A stretch of DNA of 64,000 bases from Hoeflea algicola (GTDB lineage Bacteria > Pseudomonadota > Alphaproteobacteria > Rhizobiales > Rhizobiaceae). The notes beneath the pieces are model-generated. The model did no database searches and was not told the DNA's origin. It saw only the letters and a list, made by a program, of their open reading frames with translations. This document shows, piece by piece, positions 39,931-48,678 of the stretch. The position numbers and the translations under genes were made by a program. Position 1 is the first letter of the stretch. Each line of letters begins with the position of its first letter. The stretch spans positions 868,001 through 932,000 of the forward strand of contig NZ_JAOVZR010000001.1 of NCBI RefSeq assembly GCF_026619415.1, read 5' to 3'.

Positions 39931-40542
39931 ATGAACAGACGCATTCATGTTCTGGGGAATTTTGTCGCGGCCTTTGGCTTGGCAATCACCTTTTCCACGG
40001 CCGCCGTCGCGGCCCCTGCCAATCTGGTATCGGCAGGCGAAACCAATCCGCCAATCGGCCATTTCGAATTCTGCAAGCGCTATCCGAACGATTGCAAGTC
40101 GCTCGGCAATGATCCGGGTCCATTGACCCTGACACGCACCCGCTGGGCGCAATTGCTCGAAGTCAACGCACGCGTTAACCAGGCGATCCAGCCCGATACC
40201 GACCTCAATATCAATGGTGTCGAGGAACTGTGGTCCTATCCGCGCACCGTCGGCGATTGCGAGGATTATGTACTGCTCAAGCGACTCATCCTGATCAAGG
40301 AGGGCTTTTCGCCATCCGATCTGTTGATAACGGTGGTGCTGCAGCCCAGTGGCGAAGGCCACGCTGTACTGACCGTGCGAACCGACTACGGCGATTACAT
40401 TCTCGACAATCTGCGCGGTGATGTTCGGCTCTGGTCGGAGAGCGGCTACACATTTGTCAAGCGACAGTCGCCGCTTCATGCCGGGCGCTGGACCAAGCTC
40501 GGGCCGGGTTCGACCACCAGCGTGGGTACCGTCAAATACTGA
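39931..40542 (+). CDS. Transglutaminase-like cysteine peptidase (BTLCP)
   Basis: The 203-residue protein has a signal peptide (HVLGNFVAAFGLAITFSTAAVAAP) and a periplasmic BTLCP domain (PF06035). The catalytic Cys is in TVGDCEDYVLLKR, the His in SGEGHAVLTVRTDYGDY and the Asp in ILDNL. The family is related to LapG, which cleaves adhesins under c-di-GMP control. An upstream PilZ protein makes that context tempting, but no LapA/LapD gene is visible here. The ATG follows GGGGAG. Confidence 0.9.
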   Translation: MNRRIHVLGNFVAAFGLAITFSTAAVAAPANLVSAGETNPPIGHFEFCKRYPNDCKSLGNDPGPLTLTRTRWAQLLEVNARVNQAIQPDTDLNINGVEELWSYPRTVGDCEDYVLLKRLILIKEGFSPSDLLITVVLQPSGEGHAVLTVRTDYGDYILDNLRGDVRLWSESGYTFVKRQSPLHAGRWTKLGPGSTTSVGTVKY

Positions 40543-40784
40543 TTTCGTGATCCGGATGAAACGGCGCGGGGCCGACCGGACAATCATGACAACGCCAGTC
40601 GCACCGGGGACACACCCCTGAGCGGTTGGCGCCAGCATCAGCCGAAAGCCAATACGTGGCCCAGGCGATGCAGGATGTTTCGTTTAGAGAATACGGAGCG
40701 GTGGCTGTGTGGATATCGCGCACGCCGCTTCATCAGATGGGCCTTGGTCGAGTCCCCATGCTTCCCCGCAACGGCCAAGCCCTT

Positions 40785-40816
40785 GAGCCGACCCCAAAGT
40801 CCCCTGGGGTCGGCTC
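40785..40816. terminator. Hairpin between convergent genes
   Basis: A 12-bp perfect stem (GAGCCGACCCCA with TGGGGTCGGCTC) and an eight-base loop lie nine bases past the stop of the gamma carbonic anhydrase gene on the minus strand. Neither side has a long T-tract. The 240 bp before it, back to the protease gene, show no gene. Confidence 0.55.
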
Positions 40817-40824
40817 CTTTGATT

Positions 40825-41352
40825 CTAATCGATGCGCTTGAGGTCATCGGCAAATCGCCGGGCGTTTTCAACATAGTGGCATGCGGACAGTTTCAGCATA
40901 TCCTCAGCCTCGCCATCCAGTGTCCTGACGACACGGGCTGGCGCTCCGACCACAAGAGAATTGTCTGGGATCTCCTTGCCTTCGGTCACCAACGCACCGG
41001 CGCCAATCAGGCAGTTCTTGCCGATCCTGGCGCCGTTGAGCACAGTCGCTCCCATACCGACCAGGCTGTTGTCGCCAATGGTGCAGCCATGCAGGATGGC
41101 CGAATGCCCGATGGTGCAGCCCGCGCCGATCTGCAGCGGAAACCCCATATCGGTGTGCAACACGCAATTTTCCTGGACGTTTGACCCGGTGCCTACGGTT
41201 ATGGATTCATTGTCGCCACGCAGCACGGCGCCAAACCAGATCCCGGCGCCCTCACCCACATTCACGTTACCGATTACCTGGGCGTTTTCCGCTATGAAAT
41301 AAAACCCCTCCGGCAAGACCGGCTGTTTGCCATCGAGACTGTAAATCGCCAT
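40825..41352 (-). CDS. Gamma-type carbonic anhydrase-like hexapeptide protein
   Basis: The protein is 175 residues from ATG 41352 after GGAGAG. The left-handed beta-helix is evident from hexapeptide repeats. Zinc-ligand histidines are present in [31 protein letters not shown], spaced as in the Cam/YrdA family. [25 protein letters not shown] carries the Arg-Asp pair. The extended acidic loop of classical Cam is absent, which is usual in YrdA-like proteins of uncertain activity. The C-terminal helix caps the trimer. Confidence 0.91.
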   Translation of the reverse strand: MAIYSLDGKQPVLPEGFYFIAENAQVIGNVNVGEGAGIWFGAVLRGDNESITVGTGSNVQENCVLHTDMGFPLQIGAGCTIGHSAILHGCTIGDNSLVGMGATVLNGARIGKNCLIGAGALVTEGKEIPDNSLVVGAPARVVRTLDGEAEDMLKLSACHYVENARRFADDLKRID

Positions 41353-41437
41353 CGTTTTCTCTCTCCGTGAGAACATTTCCCGATTTTCACTCAGCCGGTT
41401 ACGAGCACAGCCAACCGAAAATGCTTAAGCCCCGTGT

Positions 41438-41773
41438 CTAGGCCAGAAAATAGCCGCTCGCAAACGCCGCCTGAAGCACGACGACACCTGAACACATCGA
41501 CCAACCGACAGCGACAAGCGCGAGCACAGTATAAAGCGGCAGAGAGACCACGCCGCTGCGCCAGTTGTGAAACCCGTTGATCAACAGCAACCAGGGGCCA
41601 ACCACCGCCGTCAATGTCATTTCCGCACCGATTCGCACGGGACTAGCCGGGCCGTTGGCGCTCACCGGTTCGCGCCAGCCGCACAGCCGCGCAAGCTCCA
41701 GCCCAATCCATGAGGTGGCAAATCCGGTCGCCATGGCGAACAGCGCGGTGAGGATGTCGAAAATATACATCAT
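41438..41773 (-). CDS. Small four-helix membrane protein of unknown function
   Basis: The 111-residue protein has hydrophobic helices at about residues 5-25, 52-68, 75-90 and 92-108, with a polar loop WREPVSANGPASPVRIGAEM between the first two. Similar small membrane proteins occur in other Rhizobiales as far as I recall, but I cannot name a function. It is divergent from the protein at 41883. No ribosome-binding site distinguishes the two adjacent ATG codons at its start. Confidence 0.65.
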   Translation of the reverse strand: MMYIFDILTALFAMATGFATSWIGLELARLCGWREPVSANGPASPVRIGAEMTLTAVVGPWLLLINGFHNWRSGVVSLPLYTVLALVAVGWSMCSGVVVLQAAFASGYFLA

Positions 41774-41882
41774 TGGTTAACCATATCCGGGTCACAGTTG
41801 CGATTACACCAAGCAGATGCAAGCGCCGTGCCGCGGCGCGGCGTCTCATTCTGGCACATGTTCACCAATCCATGGGCGACCA

Positions 41883-42617
41883 ATGTCCGACACCGATCAA
41901 GCCATTGAACACGCACCGCTGCTTTCACCGCGGTTTGTCTGGAAGGTCACCGCCATCGTCGGGCTGCTGTGCGCGGTCACTTTGGCAATCGCCATAACCG
42001 GCAGAATGGTCGGTGGCAGCATCGCTTTGGCCGGCAACACCCTGGATCAAAGCCTGCGCGAGATCGTCATCGGTAACGACGTGCTTAATCTGCCGGCAAA
42101 TGTGATCCGTTTTGAAAGCCAGCGAGTATCCGGCGTCCAGGACGTCGTCGACACCTACTTCGCCTGGCCCGGCATGGCCGGATACAGCGAAGCCAACCGT
42201 GCGATTTTCAACCAGACTGAAACGGCGGAAAACCTCATCTTCGCACGGATCGCACAGGCCACCATGTCGCGAGACATGTCCGGCCGGCTCACGCCGATCT
42301 ATCAACGCCTGACCGACGGTCATCCAGTGGCAGGTCCAAACGGGCTTGATTCGATGCGGTTGAGGTCCGGGGCCGGTTATGCCAACGAATTGCTCTATGT
42401 CGAGCACGCGGTTAAGGACAATCCCTATGCGGTGCGCTGCCTCGTCGAGGATGCGCAGTCACAGCCTGATTTCAGCACCCGGACCGGATGCCAACGCGAT
42501 ATTTTTCTTGGTGATGGATTGTCGGTGACTTACCGCTTCTCCATCGAACTGCTGCCGCATTGGCGCGAGATTGAACGCGATGTCCGCGCCCGTTTCGAGG
42601 CAGCACTGGCCGGCTAA
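41883..42617 (+). CDS. Membrane-anchored protein of unknown function
   Basis: The protein is 244 residues from ATG 41883. After a 20-residue cytoplasmic start a single helix (VTAIVGLLCAVTLAIAITGRMV) is followed by a periplasmic domain. NDVLNLPANVIRFESQR, LDLYFAWPGM-like and YANELLYVEHA segments are conserved-looking, and Cys200 and Cys212 (approximate) could form a disulfide. I associate this pattern with an alphaproteobacterial conserved hypothetical. It is divergent from the small membrane protein gene, possibly sharing a promoter. Confidence 0.72.
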   Translation: MSDTDQAIEHAPLLSPRFVWKVTAIVGLLCAVTLAIAITGRMVGGSIALAGNTLDQSLREIVIGNDVLNLPANVIRFESQRVSGVQDVVDTYFAWPGMAGYSEANRAIFNQTETAENLIFARIAQATMSRDMSGRLTPIYQRLTDGHPVAGPNGLDSMRLRSGAGYANELLYVEHAVKDNPYAVRCLVEDAQSQPDFSTRTGCQRDIFLGDGLSVTYRFSIELLPHWREIERDVRARFEAALAG

Positions 42618-42787
42618 TTCTGATTTTCTGTAAACAAAGCCGTCGAACCTGGAAAACATGTCGGGGAAGGCACAGGCCCATATCACCCGGCAAGCCCAAG
42701 CGCCCGAATCGATCTGTCCGGGCGCAGCGCTTTGATACGGGGATGTTCTCGCTCAAATCAAAACATATGAGCGCGGCAGAACTTAGA

Positions 42788-43100
42788 GCCGTTCATCTTG
42801 AAATGAACCGTTTGAGCGTCGAATTTTCATGATCTGGCAAGAAGCGTGCGGTGACGCGGCGCCAGCGCCGTTAGCCGTGCGCGACGTAGTCCAAAACGCG
42901 AAAGAACAAGCTCACACGATCACCTCTCAGCGCTGGCTCTGAGGTTGCCGGAAGCACCGCCGCGCTCCTCGCTTGGTAGTCTTTTCCACGCTAGCGTCGT
43001 CAATATCCTCGCACGATGCGCTGCATCGTGGCTGCGGTATTTTCCTAACTGACGCGGAAAATCCATTCCATCAAACTGCTTCCATTTCAAGATGAGCGGC
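42788..43100. repeat. Possible MITE-like element with 18-bp inverted termini
   Basis: GCCGTTCATCTTGAAATG at 42788-42805 is matched in inverse orientation by CATTTCAAGATGAGCGGC at 43083-43100, with one mismatch in 18. Weaker similarity (TAG on the outside) continues a few bases further. The 313-bp interior has no gene, and contains a perfect internal hairpin CACGATGC-GCT-GCATCGTG at 43012-43030. The right end sits directly against the stop codon of the DUF3126 gene. No target duplication is evident. It could be a small non-autonomous transposon or a rhizobial intergenic repeat. The 170 bp before it (42618-42787) hold no gene. Confidence 0.5.
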
Positions 43101-43101
43101 C

Positions 43102-43311
43102 CTAGTCCTCGAGATCCACATCAAGGATAGCCATCGAGAAATTGTAGGAGAGATCGCCATCTTCATCGTCACGAAAAACGATACCGAGGAACTCGTCGCC
43201 AAGATACACTTCCGCCGAATCGTCCTTGCGGGGCCGTGCCTTGATCACCATTTTCTCGTTGAAAAGACGCTTGAAATAGGCATTCAGCTTGACGATTTCA
43301 TCGGGTTTCAC
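43102..43311 (-). CDS. DUF3126 family protein
   Basis: The 69-residue protein matches the small alphaproteobacterial DUF3126 family. MKPDEIVKLNAYFKRLFNE is followed by IKARPRKDDSAEVYLGDEFLGIVFRDDEDGDLSYNF. It is acidic at the C-terminus, soluble, with a beta-hairpin core. Function unknown. In other Rhizobiales it also lies beside cysE, as here, about 207 bp downstream on the same strand. Its stop codon coincides with the edge of the putative inverted-repeat element. Confidence 0.88.
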   Translation of the reverse strand: MKPDEIVKLNAYFKRLFNEKMVIKARPRKDDSAEVYLGDEFLGIVFRDDEDGDLSYNFSMAILDVDLED

Positions 43312-43518
43312 AGTGCTCTCCTGGGCAATTGGCTTCGTCGGGCTTTTGGCACGGACGGCCGGCTAAATCAAACCCGTGACGCAGTTTTTGAGTGGCATAA
43401 TAAGGTTAAGCGGCGCGTTGTATCAGATCTGCGGCTCGGCAACCGCCCCTAGGCCGCGGTTGCGTGCATGAGCACGCCGTACCCACAATTCCGTAAGAAC
43501 GACATCAACAAGGCTGTT

Positions 43519-44343
43519 TCACGCGTTGCCGCTCAGCATCTGGTCCATGGCGCGCGAAGGTTCATCACAGCCCGCGGTGCCGACAACCCGCGCCGGAACA
43601 CCGGCAGCGGTCGAATTCGGCGGAATCGCCTGAAGCACCACCGAACCAGCAGCAATGCGGCTGCAGCGACCGATTTCAATATTACCCAGCACCTTGGCGC
43701 CGGCGCCGAGCATGACGCAATCCTGGATCTTGGGATGGCGGTCACCGGTCTCCTTGCCGGACCCGCCCAGCGTCACCCCGTGCAGGATCGACACATTATC
43801 GCCGATAACGGCGGTGCGACCGACAACCAGCCCGGTGGCATGATCGAGAAAAATGCCCTTGCCCATCACCGCGGCCGGATGAATATCGGTCTGGAACACT
43901 TCAGACGACCTGCTCTGCAGATACAACGCCAGATCGGTCCGGCCCTGGCCCCAGAGCCAATGCGCCAGACGGTGGGTCTGAATCGCGTGAAATCCCTTGA
44001 AATAGAGCACAGGTTCGATGAACCGGTCGCAGGCCGGATCGCGGTCATACACCGCCTGAATGTCGACCCGCAGCACTGCACCCCACTGCTTCCAGTCCGC
44101 TGACATTTCCAGAAATGTCTGGCGCAGCAGATTGGCCTGCAAATCGGGGTGATCAAGCCGTTCGCAGACGCGGTGAATCACCGCCTCCTCAAGCGAAGGC
44201 TGGTTCAGGATGGTCGAATAGAGAAACGCCGCCAGCAGCGGATCCTGACCGACCGAGCGTTCGGCTTCCATGCGGATCGAATCCCATATCGGGTCGATCG
44301 TCTTGACGGCGTCGTCGGTCCGCACTCCTGAATTCGCTGCCAT
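43519..44343 (-). CDS. cysE: Serine O-acetyltransferase
   Basis: The 274-residue protein has the N-terminal helical domain (DPIWDSIRMEAERSVGQDPLLAAFLYSTIL) followed by the left-handed beta-helix. It carries DIHPAAVMGKGIFLDHATGLVVG and ILHGVTLGGSGKETGDRHPKI, which hold the catalytic Asp and His residues. The C-terminal tail is longer than the ...I that docks into CysK and does not end in Ile, so complex formation with cysteine synthase is uncertain. It acetylates serine for cysteine synthesis. GGAGG precedes the ATG. Confidence 0.95.
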   Translation of the reverse strand: MAANSGVRTDDAVKTIDPIWDSIRMEAERSVGQDPLLAAFLYSTILNQPSLEEAVIHRVCERLDHPDLQANLLRQTFLEMSADWKQWGAVLRVDIQAVYDRDPACDRFIEPVLYFKGFHAIQTHRLAHWLWGQGRTDLALYLQSRSSEVFQTDIHPAAVMGKGIFLDHATGLVVGRTAVIGDNVSILHGVTLGGSGKETGDRHPKIQDCVMLGAGAKVLGNIEIGRCSRIAAGSVVLQAIPPNSTAAGVPARVVGTAGCDEPSRAMDQMLSGNA

Positions 44344-44416
44344 TGCCGCCTCCGGGCTTGATTGCTTTCACCCTGAAGATAAGCCACAACGCAAAAAAAA
44401 CAAATGGGTGGAGCCA

Positions 44417-45223
44417 ATGGGCGCACAAACTTCCTTTGCGGACGGCACGATCACCGCCGCCGTCACCGATTCCGGCATCGGCCGTGTGACCATCAACCGG
44501 GCTGATAAACGCAATGCCCTGACCGATGCGATGTGGCGCGCCCTGCCCGCTGCATTTGCTTGGCTGACCCGCGACAAGCAGGCCCGGGTCATCATCATCG
44601 ACGGCGCAGGCAATCGCGACTTTTCCGCCGGCGCCGATATTGGCGAGTTTGACACGCTGCGCAAGGATGCCGAAACGGCCCGGGTTTATGAAGCCGGAAA
44701 TTCAGCGGCATTTGCGGCAATTCGCACGTGTCCGGTTCCGGTGATCGCCGCCGTGCGCGGCATCTGCTTTGGTGGCGGCTTTGGCCTGGCGGCGGCCGCA
44801 GACATCCGTATTGCCGACGAGACCGCCCGTTTTGCAATCCCCGCCGCCCGCCTTGGCCTAGCCTACCCGCTCGACGCAGTGCAGGACCTGGTTCGCGCAC
44901 TCGGCGATCAGGCAGCGCGCTACGCGCTTTACTCAACCCGAGAATTTTCAGCGCTTGAAGCCAAGGCGTTGGGCTGCCTGACGGCACTCCATCGCCCTGA
45001 CGATCTCGATACCGAGGTCAACGCGCTCGCAGAAGCAATCGCAGAAGCCGCACCGATGTCGGTGCGGGCGTCCAAAGCTGCCATTAATGCCCATTCCAGC
45101 CGCGATGAGGCGGCCTTTGCCAGCGCATCCAGGCTCGCCGATGCGACATTTGAGAGCGTCGATTACGCCGAGGGGCGCCGCGCGTTCACGCAAAAACGGC
45201 GCCCGGATTTTTCTGGCCAATAA
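44417..45223 (+). CDS. Enoyl-CoA hydratase/isomerase (crotonase) family protein
   Basis: The protein is 268 residues from ATG 44417 after GGTGGAG; the frame extends upstream over the cysE promoter but without support. The crotonase fold is clear: VTINRADKRNALT, the CoA and oxyanion segment DFSAGADIGEF, and ICFGGGFGLAAAADIRIADETARFAIPAARLGL. The second oxyanion Gly-Gly is present. At the usual Glu positions for hydratases the residues are less typical, so isomerase or dehydratase activity is possible. It is followed by two convergent hydrolase genes. Confidence 0.9.
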   Translation: MGAQTSFADGTITAAVTDSGIGRVTINRADKRNALTDAMWRALPAAFAWLTRDKQARVIIIDGAGNRDFSAGADIGEFDTLRKDAETARVYEAGNSAAFAAIRTCPVPVIAAVRGICFGGGFGLAAAADIRIADETARFAIPAARLGLAYPLDAVQDLVRALGDQAARYALYSTREFSALEAKALGCLTALHRPDDLDTEVNALAEAIAEAAPMSVRASKAAINAHSSRDEAAFASASRLADATFESVDYAEGRRAFTQKRRPDFSGQ

Positions 45224-45239
45224 GCGCTCGGAGAGCCAG

Positions 45240-46130
45240 TCAAATCCGGCCTTCAAGCTTGTCGAGAAATCCCAACACCGCATCGTTGAAGGCGTCATTG
45301 CGGTCACCCGCCACCATGTGCCCGGCGCCTGAAACATCAACGAAATCGGCATGCGGCACCATCTCCCGGAACGCCAAGACAGCTTCCTCGGTGACCAGTT
45401 CCGATTGCTGGCCACGCACCAGCAACACCGGGATGGAAAGCTGACGCGCCGCATCGATCAAGTGCTGCTGAGCCGTCTCGCCACCGGTGCTGATGGAGCG
45501 CGGCCCGTCGATGAAGGCCGGATCCCAGTGCCAGCGGTAGCGACCATCCGCGCCCTGGCGAAGATTCTTGGCCAGTCCTTCAAGCGAGCGTGGCTTTGGC
45601 CGGTTTGGCAAATAGGCGGCGATTGCAGCTGCCGCCTCTTCCAGCGTCGCAAACCCGTCGTGCATCCGCTCGGCCATGAACCCCTGAATGCGGCTGACGC
45701 CATCAGCATCCATGTGCGGCGTGATATCGACCAGCACCAGTCCGGCAAGCAGATCCGGCCCGCCCAGATGCGCCGCCATCAGGCCCGAAATACCACCCAG
45801 CGATGCACCCACCAGTACCGGCGGCTTGCCACAGCGCTCGGCAACGTCGCGGCACAGGTTAACCGCGTCAGCCGCATAATCATCAAACGCATAGGCCTTA
45901 CTTTCCAGCCAGGCGCTGGCGCCGTGGCCACGCTGATCGACGGTAAAGGCAGTATGACCGGCATCGGCTATTCGCCGCGCTGCGCCGCCCCAGGCGTGCC
46001 GTGTCTGTCCACCACCATGCAATAGCACTACCGGATTACCATGAACGTCGCCGCGCGGCGCATGCCGGTCGGCGATCAGCAGATTGTCCGACGATCCGCG
46101 GAATTCAATCCGGCTTTTCATGTCTTGCAT
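45240..46130 (-). CDS. Alpha/beta hydrolase
   Basis: The protein is 296 residues from ATG 46130, which overlaps the stop of the upstream hydrolase gene (TGATG) and follows GGAGA. The oxyanion loop is VVLLHGGGQTRHAWGGAA, the nucleophile Ser is in LVGASLGGISG, the acid lies near VRGQQSELV and the His is in SGAGHMVAGDRND. The family includes epoxide hydrolases, haloperoxidases and esterases; the substrate is unknown. The two tandem hydrolases and the crotonase converge and may serve a common degradative route. Confidence 0.9.
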   Translation of the reverse strand: MQDMKSRIEFRGSSDNLLIADRHAPRGDVHGNPVVLLHGGGQTRHAWGGAARRIADAGHTAFTVDQRGHGASAWLESKAYAFDDYAADAVNLCRDVAERCGKPPVLVGASLGGISGLMAAHLGGPDLLAGLVLVDITPHMDADGVSRIQGFMAERMHDGFATLEEAAAAIAAYLPNRPKPRSLEGLAKNLRQGADGRYRWHWDPAFIDGPRSISTGGETAQQHLIDAARQLSIPVLLVRGQQSELVTEEAVLAFREMVPHADFVDVSGAGHMVAGDRNDAFNDAVLGFLDKLEGRI

Positions 46131-46921
46131 CAAAATTCTCCTGCATCGACCTGAGCAAGGAAATCAAGCACTCCGGCCTTGAACACCTTGTCACCGACCG
46201 ACAGCATGTGGTCGCGGTTGGGAATATCGAGCGCCCGGGCTCGCCGCATCAAACTCGCCAACTCCTGCGCGGAGCCGGCAATATCGTCGCGGGTCCCGAC
46301 GCCGATCAGCGCCGGAAAATCAGCTCTGCCAATTTCTTCGGGATTGACCAGCGTGCGCGAGGTGCGGATGCAGGCCGCCAACGCCAGCCGGTCACTCTTG
46401 GTCTGGTCGGCAAAGGCGCGGAACATCCGTCCGCGTTCATCGCTCACTTCGTCAAGTGATGCCACCAACAGCGCCTCAGCAATCGCATCCCAGTCGCCGA
46501 CCCCGTCGATCATGCCCATACCCAAACCGCCGAACACTACCGAGCGCACCAGCTCAGGGCGCGACAGCGCCAGGAAGGCGGTAATCCGGGCTCCCATCGA
46601 ATAACCCATCACATGGGCAGGCCCGATGTTGAGTTCCTCGATCAACCCGGCCGCATCCGCCGCCATCGATTCCGGGTGATAAGCTTCCGGGTCATGCGGC
46701 TTGTCCGACTGGCCATGGCCGCGATTGTCGATCGCAATCACCCGGTAGCCGGCCTCGCCAAGGGTCTTGACCCAGCCTGGGAAAACCCAGTTGACATGCG
46801 CTGTCGAGGCAAAGCCGTGGATCAGCAACACCGGTAAGCCCTCGGGGTTTCCTGCCTCGTAAAAGGCAAGTTCGACGTCGCCGGAGGTAAAGCGGTTGGC
46901 CTGCAATCGGTCCAGATTCAT
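46130..46921 (-). CDS. Alpha/beta hydrolase
   Basis: The 263-residue protein shows VLLIHGFASTAHVNWVFPGWV, IAIDNRGHGQSDKPHDPE, the nucleophile elbow VMGYSMGARIT and a C-terminal His in NRDHMLSVGDKVF. The order is the usual Ser-Asp-His triad of carboxyl-ester hydrolases. A GGAGA precedes the ATG. It is the first of two translationally coupled hydrolases. The sequences differ too much to be a recent duplication. Confidence 0.9.
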   Translation of the reverse strand: MNLDRLQANRFTSGDVELAFYEAGNPEGLPVLLIHGFASTAHVNWVFPGWVKTLGEAGYRVIAIDNRGHGQSDKPHDPEAYHPESMAADAAGLIEELNIGPAHVMGYSMGARITAFLALSRPELVRSVVFGGLGMGMIDGVGDWDAIAEALLVASLDEVSDERGRMFRAFADQTKSDRLALAACIRTSRTLVNPEEIGRADFPALIGVGTRDDIAGSAQELASLMRRARALDIPNRDHMLSVGDKVFKAGVLDFLAQVDAGEF

Positions 46922-47141
46922 GGGCGTCTCCTTTTGGCCATCTCCCTATCGCAATCAACCTGTCTTGCAAATGTTTCAACCAATAGATTTGCCGCACCGA
47001 CCGCACACCAGCCGGTTACAGCGACGGCAAATCCGACGCACGGGTCGCTTCCGCGCGGACATGGCCAAATACCGGCTACACATTTGCCAAACCAGCGTAT
47101 ATGGTCCGCCCAAATTCAAGTTCGCCACGACGGAGAGATGC

Positions 47142-47387
47142 ATGGCCGACCACAAGATTCCGCATTTCCAGAATGATGCCGGGCACACCGCGATTGAGAT
47201 TGGCGTCAAGGAATTCATGTGCGTGGGCGCCAACCCGCCATTTGATCACCCGCATGAATTTCTGGACATGGGCGCAGACAACGAAAAGGTCTGTCCCTAT
47301 TGCTCCACTCTCTACAAGTTCAACCCGTCGCTTGGCGCCGCTGACACGCTGCCCGCAGGATGCGCCTGGGAATATCAGGCCGCCTGA
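47142..47387 (+). CDS. Zinc-finger CHCC protein, NDUFS6-like
   Basis: The protein is 81 residues from ATG 47142 after GGAGAG; the longer upstream frame is not supported. It carries EFMCVGANPPFDHPHEFLDMG and VCPYCSTLYKF, giving the C-x8-H-x(14-15)-C-x2-C pattern of the zf-CHCC family. This family is the bacterial counterpart of the complex I accessory subunit NDUFS6, present in alphaproteobacterial complex I. An NDUFS4-like gene lies about 12 kb away at 59397. The core nuo genes are not in the window. Confidence 0.9.
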   Translation: MADHKIPHFQNDAGHTAIEIGVKEFMCVGANPPFDHPHEFLDMGADNEKVCPYCSTLYKFNPSLGAADTLPAGCAWEYQAA

Positions 47388-47517
47388 GCCACACCTGCCG
47401 CGCCGCGCTTCAATCCCGGTGGGCCAGCGACGCCGATAGTTGATATCCGCACATAATCCCTTTTTGATCGGTCAAGGTTTGTCGGGTAATACGCCAGGAC
47501 CGATCCGGGAGGGAGCG

Positions 47518-48678
47518 ATGGCGGCCCAGAACATTCAGATCATCGGCGCTGGCATTGCCGGCCTGACAGCCGCCCTCGCCTTTGCCCGCAACGGCCATGA
47601 CGTCGAGATTGTCGATTCGGCACACGAACTGAGCGAAGTCGGCGCCGGTCTGCAGGTTTCTCCAAATGCCAGCCGTATCCTCAACGCGCTCGATCTCGGC
47701 GCAGCACTTGATGCGGCAATGACCCGGCCAGCCCAGATCACCCTCGCATCAGGCCGGTCACTGCGCACCATCACCGGCGTTCCCTGCGGTGAATTCGCCA
47801 CCCGGCGCTGGGGTGCGCCTTATGGTGTGCTGCACCGTGCCGATCTTCAACGCCTGCTACTCGACGCCGTGAAAGCAGAGCCACGGTGCTGTTTGCGTCT
47901 TGACCAGAGGATCGAGACGGCCGACATCGCCAGAATGCAGCGCCAGGGGCGCCTTATCGTCGGCGCCGATGGTGTCTGGTCGCAGACCCGCCGGCTGGTC
48001 ACAGGCGCCGCCAGGCCGGAGTTTTCCGGTCAGGTTGCCTGGCGCTTCATCGTTCCCGTTGAGGCCGTCACCGGCGTGATCGATCCCAGGAACGTCACTG
48101 CCTTTCTGGGCGCTCGCACTCATCTCGTTGCCTATCCGTTAGATCATGGCAAAAGCATAAACATGGTGGCTATCACCAAAGGCAAGGATCCGGGCCAAAC
48201 CTGGGCAGAGCGGGAAATTCCGGCGGATCGCGCAACATTGCTGGCGACGTTTTCCGACTGGCACCCGGCACTCGGATCGATCCTGCGCGGGGCGCCCGAC
48301 ATGACCTGGTGGCCGCTGTTCGAAATGGCTGACGGCCATTGGGGCAACGGCACCGATCTGCTATTGATCGGTGATGCCGCTCACGCCATGACACCTTTCG
48401 CCGCACAGGGTGCGGCCATGGCCATCGAAGATGGCTACGAACTGGCTCAAGCCGTCACCTGTGCCTCCAGCGGCCTCGGCCCGGCGCTTGCGAGCTTCGA
48501 GAACCGCCGCCGCACCCGTATCGCCAAGGCGCGCAGCCGCGCCGCATTCAACCAGTTCGCCTATCACGCCCGCGGCCCGGTGCGGCTCGGGCGCGATCTG
48601 GTGCTGGCGCTCAAAAGCCCCGAGAGCCTGGCAGGCGATCTCGATTGGCTCTACGGCTACCGTGCAACCGGATTATAG
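47518..48678 (+). CDS. FAD-dependent monooxygenase (salicylate hydroxylase-like)
   Basis: The protein is 386 residues from ATG 47518 after GGGAGG. The N-terminal Rossmann motif is IIGAGIAGLTAALAFARNG, followed by EVGAGLQVSPNASRIL typical of the salicylate or kynurenine hydroxylase group. The flavin GD motif is TDLLLIGDAAHAMTPFAAQGAAMAIEDG, and the intermediate DG motif is GRLIVGADGVWS. It probably hydroxylates an aromatic or related compound with NAD(P)H and O2. No aromatic pathway genes surround it. Its end overlaps the convergent DUF2459 gene by 22 bp. Confidence 0.9.
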   Translation: MAAQNIQIIGAGIAGLTAALAFARNGHDVEIVDSAHELSEVGAGLQVSPNASRILNALDLGAALDAAMTRPAQITLASGRSLRTITGVPCGEFATRRWGAPYGVLHRADLQRLLLDAVKAEPRCCLRLDQRIETADIARMQRQGRLIVGADGVWSQTRRLVTGAARPEFSGQVAWRFIVPVEAVTGVIDPRNVTAFLGARTHLVAYPLDHGKSINMVAITKGKDPGQTWAEREIPADRATLLATFSDWHPALGSILRGAPDMTWWPLFEMADGHWGNGTDLLLIGDAAHAMTPFAAQGAAMAIEDGYELAQAVTCASSGLGPALASFENRRRTRIAKARSRAAFNQFAYHARGPVRLGRDLVLALKSPESLAGDLDWLYGYRATGL

